Shown: in pieces, positions 1 to 7,955 of the stretch
How positions within the stretch are numbered: the stretch's first letter is position 1
Layout: the number at the start of each line of letters is the position of its first letter
Origin: Fluviicola sp.
Lineage (GTDB): Bacteria; Bacteroidota; Bacteroidia; Flavobacteriales_D; Crocinitomicaceae
Reading direction: 5' to 3'
NCBI GenBank assembly: GCA_002734065.2
Contig: NVXU02000039.1
Location: 113,195 to 177,194 of the forward strand
Length of the DNA stretch: 64,000 nt
Notes under the pieces: model-generated
The model's database searches: none
Told to the model about the DNA's origin: nothing
Seen by the model: the letters and a program-made list of their open reading frames with translations, nothing else
Made by a program: the position numbers and the translations under genes

Positions 1-1247
1 GGACCGTCATCATTGGTTGATACTTGGTACTTTCTAACTTTCTTTACCCATGCAAACTCTCCTTCTGGGTCGATTTTAAATGCAATTATATCGTTGTAAT
101 AATAGTAATAACTCTGAGAGACGGTTCCTGTTCTCGAGTCTGTATTGGAACGAATTTGCACATAAAATTGCTCCATGCTACCGATAATGCTTCCGTCATC
201 AAGAATAGTAATCTCTCGCATTTTGTAATTGTACAACTGAGGTTCTCCTTTTCCTCTATTTTTTTGCCGTTCAGCTCGTTTCAATGCTCTTTCTGACCAA
301 TCTTCAGTAATAAAAGACTGCTCAAACTCTTTAAAGCCCTCATCAATTTTCTCCATAGAGAGCAAATCAATTCGTTGATGAAAAACACCTTTTACACCTG
401 CTTCATTCGGTTTGCCATACAAACCTGTGATTGTGAACAGGTTTTTATCGTCAGAATACATCGTCATTGCCTCCACTCTCTTTCCGCCTAAATCCAGTTG
501 GTAATCTTGCAGGCCCTCATCTTCACTAATATGGATAATGTGTAATGCTTTATACGTATGGTAATTCTTAAAAAAATGCGATTCTTTTTTATCCTCATAT
601 TCCGTTACCGCCATGAAATAATCGCCGTTGTTGGAAATGTGTTGAGAGTGAATTGTCGATGATTTCGGGTCAAAAGGCAAGGGATATTCACCTTCGTTAA
701 TAACTTCCAACTCATTGTTATATACCTTAAAACCATACAAATCTCGTTCCCCTTTTCGTCCTGGGACTTCCCAAACAACGCCGAAAAATTGTTTGTTAGA
801 GGATTGTTTTATGCTGAACCATCCTTTGCCTCTTTTCTTTTCTAAAGCGTAGGATGCAATTTGTCGAGCTTGCCCTATTGGCTTAAGTTCTTCGTCGTAT
901 TCCTGCATGTAGAAAAAATTGAATCCCGGTTGTTTGTCTGATAGAAAAACGACAAATTTATCACCAATCACTCTCGCTCCTTCAAAATTCGCAATGCTTT
1001 TGCCTGCAACTAACCTAATTTTGCCTTTTTTCGTGATTTCCAGATTCTGATGCTGCGAAACTTGGTAATTACCCAATACTCTTCCTCCAACCCATCTTAA
1101 CGCAAAGAAGTCATTCTCTTTATTGGGAAGAAGATAGACCAATCGGCCCTGCTTGCTAATGGTCTCACTCCATTCTATAGAATAGGACTGTGACTTCGCA
1201 GAAAATGCAAAAATAATTGTGAAAAATAAAAGTAACGAGCGACTCAT
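1..1247 (-). CDS. Secreted hypothetical protein, C-terminus beyond window
   Basis: An uninterrupted minus-strand frame runs from an ATG at 1247 to the left edge (415 codons), so the C-terminal end is missing. The protein starts with a signal peptide (MSRSLLLFFTIIFAFSAKSQ), so it is exported. The rest is rich in short beta-strand-like stretches with Trp, Gly and Asp turns, typical of unannotated Bacteroidetes propeller-like exported proteins. A basic segment around residues 345-360 carries RALKRAERQKN. I recognise no catalytic motif and assign no function. It is followed upstream by purB after about 38 bp on the same strand, so it may be co-transcribed with purB. The reading frame is certain; the fold is inference. 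Confidence 0.8.
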   Translation of the reverse strand, partial: MSRSLLLFFTIIFAFSAKSQSYSIEWSETISKQGRLVYLLPNKENDFFALRWVGGRVLGNYQVSQHQNLEITKKGKIRLVAGKSIANFEGARVIGDKFVVFLSDKQPGFNFFYMQEYDEELKPIGQARQIASYALEKKRGKGWFSIKQSSNKQFFGVVWEVPGRKGERDLYGFKVYNNELEVINEGEYPLPFDPKSSTIHSQHISNNGDYFMAVTEYEDKKESHFFKNYHTYKALHIIHISEDEGLQDYQLDLGGKRVEAMTMYSDDKNLFTITGLYGKPNEAGVKGVFHQRIDLLSMEKIDEGFKEFEQSFITEDWSERALKRAERQKNRGKGEPQLYNYKMREITILDDGSIIGSMEQFYVQIRSNTDSRTGTVSQSYYYYYNDIIAFKIDPEGEFAWVKKVRKYQVSTNDDG

Positions 1248-1285
1248 TCTTATGGTTTACGTTACACCTTCAAAAATTAATCCAA

Positions 1286-2641
1286 TTATTGAACCAACTG
1301 AATTCCAGTGTAGTTTTGAGGAGTAATTCTCTTCAATTCTTCCTTTAAAGTTAAAGAAATATCTAAGGTATCTACAAATTGATGCACTGTTTCTTTTGTA
1401 ACAGCTTCGTTTTTTCTTGTCAACCCTTTCAATGCTTCATAAGGTTTTGGAAAGCCTTCTCTACGGAGAATTGTTTGGATTGCTTCTGCAACAACTGCCC
1501 AATTTTTTTCTAAATCAGCCTCAAAAGCGGATTTGTTGAGTAGCAATTTTTCCAATCCTTTCAAGGTTGATTTAAACGCAATAAAGGTGTGTGCAAATGG
1601 CACTCCAATGGCTCTTAGCACAGTAGAATCTGTCAAATCTCTTTGCAAACGAGAAACTGGAAGTTTTAACGAAAGATGCTCAAAAAGAGCGTTTGCAATC
1701 CCAATATTTCCTTCAGAATTCTCAAAATCAATCGGATTTACCTTGTGTGGCATTGCCGAAGAGCCGACCTCTCCTTCTTTTAATTTTTGCTTAAAATATT
1801 CCATGGAAATGTAGGTCCACATATCGCGGTCTAAGTCCAAAATAATGGTGTTAATACGCTTCATGCAATCAAAAAGAGCTGCTATATTGTCGTAATGTTC
1901 AATTTGCGTTGTCGTTTGACTTCTGCTTAATCCTAATGTTTTATTCACAAAATTATTGGCAAATTCTACCCAATTTTCTTTCTCAAAAGCAACGTGATGG
2001 GCATTCAAATTTCCAGTTGCTCCACCAAATTTCGCGGAGAATGGAATGGCAATTAATTGATTTTTCTGAATCGTTAATCGTTCTACAAAAACCTGAATTT
2101 CTTTTCCTAATCTCGTCGGTGAAGCAGGTTGTCCGTGTGTTTTCGCCAGCATCGGAATATCTTTCCATTCTTTACTGTAAGTTGTCAACTGTGCGATTAA
2201 TTGCTCCAATAAAGGTAAATATTCATTCTTAACGGCATCTCTCAATGACATTGGAATTGACGTGTTGTTAATGTCTTGAGATGTCAAGCCAAAATGCACA
2301 AATTCCAGGTGTTTTTCCAAGCCTAAGTTCGTCATTCTGTCTTTCACGAAGTATTCCACGGCTTTTACATCGTGATTGGTCGTTTTTTCAATGTTTTTAA
2401 TCCACAAAGCATCTTCTTCGGAGAATGATGTGCAAATTGCTCGCAAATCACCGTAACGTTCTCTCGGAAAGTCTGCCAATGCCTTAACTCCGCTTTCTAC
2501 CATCGCAATGAAATATTCAACCTCTACGATCACTCTGTATTTGATCAATCCAAATTCAGAAAAATATTGCTGTAACTCTTCGGTTTTGCTTTGGTATCTT
2601 CCGTCGATTGGAGAAATGGCTGTAAGACTGCTGAAATTCAT
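1286..2641 (-). CDS. purB: Adenylosuccinate lyase
   Basis: The 451-residue protein is a fumarase/aspartase superfamily member. It carries the family signature GSSAMPHKVNPIDFE near residues 292-306, with the catalytic serine in the flexible loop, and the TSQDINNT and KTHGQPASPT segments typical of PurB. PurB cleaves SAICAR to AICAR and fumarate, and adenylosuccinate to AMP and fumarate, in cytoplasmic purine synthesis. Length fits bacterial PurB of the longer (E. coli-like) type. The start ATG at 2641 gives MNFSSLTAISPIDGRY, the usual N-terminus. About 40 bp separate its stop from the secreted gene downstream. Only the operon suggestion is inference. Confidence 0.97.
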   Translation of the reverse strand: MNFSSLTAISPIDGRYQSKTEELQQYFSEFGLIKYRVIVEVEYFIAMVESGVKALADFPRERYGDLRAICTSFSEEDALWIKNIEKTTNHDVKAVEYFVKDRMTNLGLEKHLEFVHFGLTSQDINNTSIPMSLRDAVKNEYLPLLEQLIAQLTTYSKEWKDIPMLAKTHGQPASPTRLGKEIQVFVERLTIQKNQLIAIPFSAKFGGATGNLNAHHVAFEKENWVEFANNFVNKTLGLSRSQTTTQIEHYDNIAALFDCMKRINTIILDLDRDMWTYISMEYFKQKLKEGEVGSSAMPHKVNPIDFENSEGNIGIANALFEHLSLKLPVSRLQRDLTDSTVLRAIGVPFAHTFIAFKSTLKGLEKLLLNKSAFEADLEKNWAVVAEAIQTILRREGFPKPYEALKGLTRKNEAVTKETVHQFVDTLDISLTLKEELKRITPQNYTGIQLVQ

Positions 2642-2689
2642 CTTAATTGGGTTTTTTGTTTTTTAAAGAACAAAGATACGAAAGTGTTG

Positions 2690-3140
2690 GAGTTTGAAGC
2701 GTTAGAATGTTAGAGTTTTAGAAACGCTGACGCTTTTAGACAGGTTAGAGACGCTGACGTTCTTAGAAACGGACTACGTCCTTTTAGAGAGATAGATTTC
2801 TCGAAGAATGGCGATTCACTTTCTTACATTGAGCTTGTTGAAATGTTCATTTTTCAGTTATTCGGTTCGTCTGTTAATCCTTTAAAACAGAGAAAGTAGG
2901 AGATTTCGCTTCGGCGAGATTAGATGTCATCCTCTTACTTTTTTTCATTGATAAAAAAAGTAAGCAAAAAAATCTAGCGCTGCATTTTCTCCATTTCATT
3001 CCACTCTTGAAAAGCGATACTTTTGATGATACTTCTGCTAACGCTCCAGTCTTTCAAAAGTATTCGCGCTTTTCAATTCGCTGCATTCATTCTAAAAATG
3101 ATGCGCGGACCTTCGGAGAAACTAGAATCCTTTTAGAAAA
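2690..3140. repeat. Decayed dispersed repeats in purB-EI24 gap
   Basis: The 570-bp gap holds no convincing gene. At 2705-2815 short words are joined by TTAGA linkers: ACGCTGACG occurs twice, followed by small palindromes such as GGACTACGTCC. From about 2935 a second type of repeat appears (a poly-T/A segment around ATTGATAAAAAAAGTAAGC, then a GCGCTGCATT word, then AAAATGATGCGCGGA at about 3096). Similar words recur at 41870-42115. A 75-codon frame here (3007-3234) is made of this repeat and is not called a gene. Confidence 0.5.
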
Positions 3141-3220
3141 TCGATTTTTCGAAGCGAGAACTTCAATTTTTCACTTTTCACTTTTCATTCTTCATCTTTC
3201 ATTTTTCATTACCTTTGACT

Positions 3221-4063
3221 GTGAAATTCATTAAAAGCTTTCTTTTTGGCATAAAATCATACGGCAAAGCGGTAAAATTTATTATCGCCAACAAAATGTA
3301 TTGGTATTTGGTCATCCCTGCGATATTGATGCTCGCTATTTACAAGGTTGGCGACATGATTCGTCACCATTACATTGCTCCCAAGGTTGAGAATATGAAT
3401 GAAATTGTTTGGTATCTCATTTATGTAATGGTCGAAATTTCCATTGCCATTCTACTGATGAAATTCGCGAAATACTTAGTTGTTGTCATCCTTTCTCCAC
3501 TAATTTCTCACCTGAGTATGAAAACGGAGAAGATTCTTACTGGGAACACTTACCCTTTTAGTTTTCGCCAGTTGGTCCACGATGTAAAAAGAGCAATGCG
3601 CATTGTTGTCCGCAACTTAATGTGGGAATATTTCTTCTTCATGATCATTTTTGTGGTGTCCCTGCTCGGTTGGGAAGATCCGAAATCATCGCCCATTTTC
3701 TACCTCACTTTTCTGATAGGATTCTTCTATTACGGCTTTGCTTTTTTGGATTACATCAACGAAAGAAGACGATTAGACATAGACCAAAGCATTGATTTTG
3801 TTAGAAAAAACAGAGGTCTCGCAATTGCCATTGGTTGCATTTATTCCTTGCTGATTTTAGTTCCTGTAGATATTGGAGCACTTTTTAATTGGTCAAACTT
3901 CTCCGAAGATACCCTCGGAACTTTGGGTCGATTCTTTTTGCACCTTCTTTTATGGTTTTTGGCTTCAACAGCGCCTGTTTTAGCAATTGTCGCTGCAACT
4001 ATTGCAATGAACGACCTCACAGACCTAAAAAACAATCATTTTTCTAACAAAGTGGATAACTAA
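3221..4063 (+). CDS. EI24/CysZ-family membrane protein
   Basis: About 280 residues with four to five hydrophobic segments (near residues 26-48, 65-95, 130-150, 160-180 and 210-265) and the LSPLISHLSMKTEKILTG segment. In the EI24 (etoposide-induced 2.4 / CysZ) family the equivalent region reads like P-L-x-(D/S)-x-(L/M)-x-E-K-(V/I). Related CysZ proteins move sulfate across the inner membrane, but Bacteroidetes members are uncharacterised, so the substrate is unknown. The start is unusual: no ATG fits. GTG at 3221 gives MKFIKSFLFGIKSYG; TTG at 3215 would add two residues. A TACCTTTG box lies directly upstream (3210-3217), which would mean a leaderless or very short leader if it is the real promoter. 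Confidence 0.75.
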   Translation: MKFIKSFLFGIKSYGKAVKFIIANKMYWYLVIPAILMLAIYKVGDMIRHHYIAPKVENMNEIVWYLIYVMVEISIAILLMKFAKYLVVVILSPLISHLSMKTEKILTGNTYPFSFRQLVHDVKRAMRIVVRNLMWEYFFFMIIFVVSLLGWEDPKSSPIFYLTFLIGFFYYGFAFLDYINERRRLDIDQSIDFVRKNRGLAIAIGCIYSLLILVPVDIGALFNWSNFSEDTLGTLGRFFLHLLLWFLASTAPVLAIVAATIAMNDLTDLKNNHFSNKVDN

Positions 4064-4152
4064 TTCTGTATATTACAGTCCGTTTCGCTAATTTTTTCTT
4101 TTTTTGCATAGCTTTTGTATAGAGTAAGAAGTAAACACTTAAAAAACCAATT

Positions 4153-5529
4153 ATGAATCAATTATTAAACATCTTTTTAACTTTCTGTATCGTTCTTGTA
4201 ACGGGGCACTCATTCAGTAATTCTAGTTATACAACACCCCCAGATTCTACGACTTCGTTGGTTGATCGTTCTGCGGCTATAATTTCTGTAGAAGAAGGAA
4301 AAACACTTTTTAGTTTGGGTAGAATTAAAGAAGCATTGATAAAATTTAGAGAAGCTGTGAACAAAGATGCAAATAGCTGGAAAGCCAATTATTATATTGG
4401 TCAATGCCATTATTATTTGAATAATTATGGTTATGCGTTGAAATATGCCAATAAAGCCGTTAAAATGAATGAAGAAAAAGTGAACAAAGAAGTTTATTTT
4501 TTATTGGGAGAATCACATCATCGATTGGGACATGTTGAAAAAGCATTGATGCATTACGAATTGGCAAAAGAACAAATGCCAAAAGCAAGATCACGTGTTC
4601 TTTTAGTTGATCACCACATTGCAGAAGCAAAATATGCGATTGAAGAATTGAAGAAAGAAGCAAAATTCTCTCGTGAAAGATTGGTTGGAGACATTAATTC
4701 TGGATATGATGATTATGGTGCGATATTAAGAGACGGAGGCAAGACCATCTATTTCACTTCGCGTAGAAGTAACACGACAGGTGGTGGAATGAATCCTGAT
4801 GATCAACGTTATTTCGAAGACACTTACAAAGTGACTTGGGACGATGAAATGAAAGAATGGGGTGATGTGACCAACAAGTTAGGGAAAATCAATTCAGATG
4901 GTTTTGATGCTGTAAATGTCATCTCTGCAGATGGACTCACAGGAACAATGACGCGTAACACGACGGCAACGGATGCAAAGACGACAACGAGAGGTTCTGA
5001 TCTTTTTGAGCTTAAAATGAGCACAAAAGGAACATGGAATTCTCCTAGAATCATTAAAAACAAGACCATCAACACCAGTTATTTTGAAGGTTCAGCAACA
5101 GTTACAGCGGATGGAAGCACCATGTATTTTGTAACAGATAGAAAGGGGGAGAAATCTTCGACTGATATTTATGTGGTAGAGAGAAATGGTAAAAAATGGG
5201 GCACTGCTAAACCTTTACCAATGACGATTAACACAAAAGGTCGCGAAACAACACCTTACATTTCTCCAGACGGTCGTTATTTATTCTTCAGTTCTAACGG
5301 ACATGTTGGTTTAGGTGGTTTCGATATTTATGTCGTTGAGAATCTTGGGGATTCTTGGGGAGAACCTAAAAACCTAGGCGTTGGAATCAATACAGTCAAC
5401 AACGATACACATTTCTCGTACAGTCAAGAGTTGAAAAAAGCACTCGTTTCAAGTTACGAAATCATTGGAAAGAAAGCGTCTATTGACATTTACGAGATAG
5501 ACATGACCAACTTTACGTTTGGAAAGTAA
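4153..5529 (+). CDS. TPR and PD40 beta-propeller exported protein (PorE-like N-terminal architecture)
   Basis: 458 residues: a signal peptide (residues 1-22), TPR helices at about 45-150 (for example GKTLFSLGRIKEALIKFREA), then WD40-like PD40 propeller blades at about 180-455 with repeated DGxxxxFxSxR/DIYxxE patterns (DGKTIYFTSRR-like, DGSTMYFVTDR, DGRYLFFSSNG). TPR followed by PD40 is the arrangement of the T9SS component PorE and relatives, but PorE ends in an OmpA peptidoglycan-binding domain and this protein stops after the propeller. It is therefore a PorE-like paralogue without the anchor, probably periplasmic or outer-membrane associated. Function is not established. Confidence 0.75.
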   Translation: MNQLLNIFLTFCIVLVTGHSFSNSSYTTPPDSTTSLVDRSAAIISVEEGKTLFSLGRIKEALIKFREAVNKDANSWKANYYIGQCHYYLNNYGYALKYANKAVKMNEEKVNKEVYFLLGESHHRLGHVEKALMHYELAKEQMPKARSRVLLVDHHIAEAKYAIEELKKEAKFSRERLVGDINSGYDDYGAILRDGGKTIYFTSRRSNTTGGGMNPDDQRYFEDTYKVTWDDEMKEWGDVTNKLGKINSDGFDAVNVISADGLTGTMTRNTTATDAKTTTRGSDLFELKMSTKGTWNSPRIIKNKTINTSYFEGSATVTADGSTMYFVTDRKGEKSSTDIYVVERNGKKWGTAKPLPMTINTKGRETTPYISPDGRYLFFSSNGHVGLGGFDIYVVENLGDSWGEPKNLGVGINTVNNDTHFSYSQELKKALVSSYEIIGKKASIDIYEIDMTNFTFGK

Positions 5530-5605
5530 CACAGAATTAAGAAGTTCAGTAAAAAAGTTAGGGTGGCCTAAAATATTAAGTTAGAGAAGCCTAAATTAGA
5601 AAAAT

Positions 5606-5683
5606 TAGGAGTTAAGAAGTTATTGAATGGCACGAGTCAGCTTCCTTCTTAACTACTTAACTTCTATCCTACTTAACTCCTAA
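5606..5683. repeat. Dispersed hairpin repeat, GTTAAGAAGT family, copy 1
   Basis: Arms TTAGGAGTTAAG (5606-5617) and CTTAACTCCTAA (5672-5683) are perfectly complementary. Between them lies the word GTCAGCTTCC that is shared with copies near 18310-18335 (reverse orientation) and 22690-22706. It could act as a transcription stop after the PD40 gene, but there is no long T-run. Confidence 0.6.
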
Positions 5684-5693
5684 AAAAAACAAT

Positions 5694-6239
5694 ATGAAAG
5701 GAAAAACGGTAAAATCTTCACAGACTACAATTACGGAGTTAATGATTCCTTCCTATGCTAATTTTGGAGGGAAGGTTCACGGCGGAATTTTACTCGGTTT
5801 GATGGATAAAGTAGCGTATGTTGTTGCATCCAAACATTCTGGTTCCTACTGTGTTACTGTGTCTGTTGATGGTGTCGAATTTAAAGAACCGGTAGAAGTT
5901 GGCGATTTAGTTTCCCTTTCAGCGTCAATTAATTACGTTGGGAATTCTTCAATGATTATTGGAATTCGTGTGATTTCATTGAAGCCAAAAACAGGTGAAG
6001 AAAAGCACACCAACTCGTGCTATTTTACAATGGTGGCAAAAGATGAGCATGGAAAACTAGAAAAAGTTCCACCGTTGATTTTAGAGGAAGCCTTGGAAGT
6101 TCGACGCTTTTGTGACGCTAAAAAATTGAGAGAATTAAGGTTCAAAATACGTGAACTCTTAAACCAAGAAGTGAAAGGTCTATCGTTGCTGCAAATGAAA
6201 GAAATGTTGGCCGAGAATAGGTGCGAAATAACTTTCTAA
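5694..6239 (+). CDS. Acyl-CoA thioesterase, hotdog fold
   Basis: 181 residues with one hotdog domain in the first 130. The segment NFGGKVHGGILLGLMDKVAY is the conserved N-terminal block of YciA/BFIT-type acyl-CoA hydrolases, with Asn and Asp as expected catalytic positions. It would hydrolyse acyl-CoA thioesters to free fatty acid and CoA in the cytoplasm. The last 50 residues are a charged helical extension (RELRFKIRELLNQEVKGL) of unknown role. Start ATG at 5694 follows an A-rich leader. It ends overlapping by 4 bp the 3' end of the convergent small gene. Confidence 0.88.
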   Translation: MKGKTVKSSQTTITELMIPSYANFGGKVHGGILLGLMDKVAYVVASKHSGSYCVTVSVDGVEFKEPVEVGDLVSLSASINYVGNSSMIIGIRVISLKPKTGEEKHTNSCYFTMVAKDEHGKLEKVPPLILEEALEVRRFCDAKKLRELRFKIRELLNQEVKGLSLLQMKEMLAENRCEITF

Positions 6240-6484
6240 TACGCTCCTTTACAAGTTGAACGTTTTTTGTCTCTACAATTAAACATCGAAGATATTCTCG
6301 GAGAAACTTCTCTACTCATCACTGAAATAGACTCAGATTTACCTTTATTAACCGGCTCAACTGATTTTTTAGACTGTGCAATCGAAATTACAAGAACAAT
6401 GACAGCAAGCAATGCTACTGTTAGTATTATTGATTTTGGTAATAAATTTACCTTTTTATTTGCTTTGTTTACCTTGTTATTCAT
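6236..6484 (-). CDS. Small single-pass membrane protein, hypothetical
   Basis: 82 residues from ATG at 6484 (a GTG one codon upstream is also possible). A basic N-terminus (NKVNKANKKVN) is followed by one strong hydrophobic helix (about residues 19-38, SIILTVALLAVIVLVIS) and a hydrophilic tail with two cysteines (FNCRDKKRSTC). The topology would put the tail outside the cytoplasmic membrane. I recognise no family. The charge-TM-tail pattern argues that it is real, but its shortness and the overlap with the thioesterase stop leave doubt. Confidence 0.45.
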   Translation of the reverse strand: MNNKVNKANKKVNLLPKSIILTVALLAVIVLVISIAQSKKSVEPVNKGKSESISVMSREVSPRISSMFNCRDKKRSTCKGAY

Positions 6485-6607
6485 CACGGATCAATTTCTT
6501 TTACATTGCAAATGTATGCTATTTATATACAAATAACAAATATTCGTCGATAAAAAATGTAGTTTCATCGAAAATCATAAGAAACTCGCATGACTGAGAG
6601 AAGAAAA

Positions 6608-7927
6608 TTACCGAGCAACATCAATTTTCAACTTTTTGCCTTTTACTTTTTCGTTGCGAATACGTTGGAGAAGTTGCGAAACCAAATCTCGCTTAATTGC
6701 CACGAAAGACATTCTATCCTGAACAGTGATCAATCCAATCTCGTCTTTTTTCAGCATTCCTTTTTTGGAAAGAAAACCGACAAAATCAATTTTATTCACC
6801 TTGTCTTTCTTTCCTGCGGAGAAATAAATGGTGGTCCATTCTGGAACAACGGGATTGGTTTCTAAATCGTTCGTGTTGATTTTAGAAGTCGGTTCTTCGA
6901 TGTATTCTGGCAACTGTGTTTCTTCACCGAAGAATAAATACGAATGACCACTTGCCGACATTCTTGCCGTTCTCCCCTTTCGATGGGTGAATGCCTCTAA
7001 GCTGTTTGGATATTGATAGTGAATGATGTGATTGATTTCTGGAATATCCAATCCGCGAGAACCCAAATCGGTGCAAACTAAAACGTTGGAGGTACCATTT
7101 CTGAACTTAATCAGTGCACGTTCTCTATCGACTTGGTCCAATCCACCGTGATAAAAAACGGAAGTTACACCCAAATCTTCGAGACGGTAAGAAACATCTT
7201 CTGAAACCTCCCTGTAATTACAAAAAACGATTGCTTTTTCATTCTCAAAGGACTCTATCAAGGTTGCTAATGAGCGAAGAATGTTTTTTCCAGAATGAAC
7301 AAGATGCTCTGTAATTGCAATTTCATCATTGTCTTTCAAAGCATCAATTACTTGATAATCGGCATCCAAATACTCTGGAATTTCATCCATTTTAGTGGCA
7401 GAAGCGAGCATTCTTTTCTGCAAACCTCTCATTCTCTCGGCTATGAAGCCCATTTCTTCGCCAAAACCAAATTCTAGGCATTTATCAAACTCATCGATGA
7501 CAATCATCGGGCAAGAACGTAAATCGAGGTTGCGTCGGTGAATGTGATCGACAATTCTCCCTGGTGTTCCCACAACGATATTTGGAAATTGACTTAGGCT
7601 ATTTTCTTCTGTTTTTACAGAATGTCCACCATAGCAAACGGTTATTTTCTTACCTGTTTTTAAAGTTCTGAATACTTCTTCAATCTGCAAAGTCAATTCT
7701 CTTGATGGTGCTAAAATAATGGCTTCCAACTCATCAGAATCGTTCTCCATTTGCGCCAAAATAGCAAATAAAAACGCCAAGGTTTTCCCAGAACCTGTTT
7801 TAGAGTATAAAATTAGGTTGTCAACTTTCTGAATCGCTTCGATGGCATCTTCTTGGATTTGCATCATTTCAGAATGACCTGCATTACGCAAGAAAGATTG
7901 GAGTTGTTTGTTGTTCATCGGTCTCAA
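6608..7927 (-). CDS. DEAD-box RNA helicase with DbpA-like C-terminal domain
   Basis: 439 residues. Motifs in order: Walker A SKTGSGKT (about 42-49), PSREL (74-78), TPGR (121-124), motif II DEFD (145-148), SAT (176-178), and motif VI HRKGRTAR (315-322). Motif II departs from DEAD: the third residue is Phe and the last is Asp. Residues 365-439 (motif-rich GLITVQDRMSFVAI) resemble the DbpA RNA-binding domain, which in DbpA recognises 23S rRNA helix 92, suggesting a ribosome-assembly helicase. ATP-dependent RNA unwinding is family knowledge; the target is inference. The MRPMNNKQ start (7927) could also be the internal Met at codon 4. Confidence 0.93.
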   Translation of the reverse strand: MRPMNNKQLQSFLRNAGHSEMMQIQEDAIEAIQKVDNLILYSKTGSGKTLAFLFAILAQMENDSDELEAIILAPSRELTLQIEEVFRTLKTGKKITVCYGGHSVKTEENSLSQFPNIVVGTPGRIVDHIHRRNLDLRSCPMIVIDEFDKCLEFGFGEEMGFIAERMRGLQKRMLASATKMDEIPEYLDADYQVIDALKDNDEIAITEHLVHSGKNILRSLATLIESFENEKAIVFCNYREVSEDVSYRLEDLGVTSVFYHGGLDQVDRERALIKFRNGTSNVLVCTDLGSRGLDIPEINHIIHYQYPNSLEAFTHRKGRTARMSASGHSYLFFGEETQLPEYIEEPTSKINTNDLETNPVVPEWTTIYFSAGKKDKVNKIDFVGFLSKKGMLKKDEIGLITVQDRMSFVAIKRDLVSQLLQRIRNEKVKGKKLKIDVAR

Positions 7928-7955
7928 TTTGTACTTGAGAACAAAAGTAATGTAA

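Noticed and set aside
3007..3234. 75-codon plus-strand frame
   Set aside because: It is composed of dispersed repeat sequence shared with 41870-42115, has no recognisable protein character and overlaps the start of the EI24-type gene.
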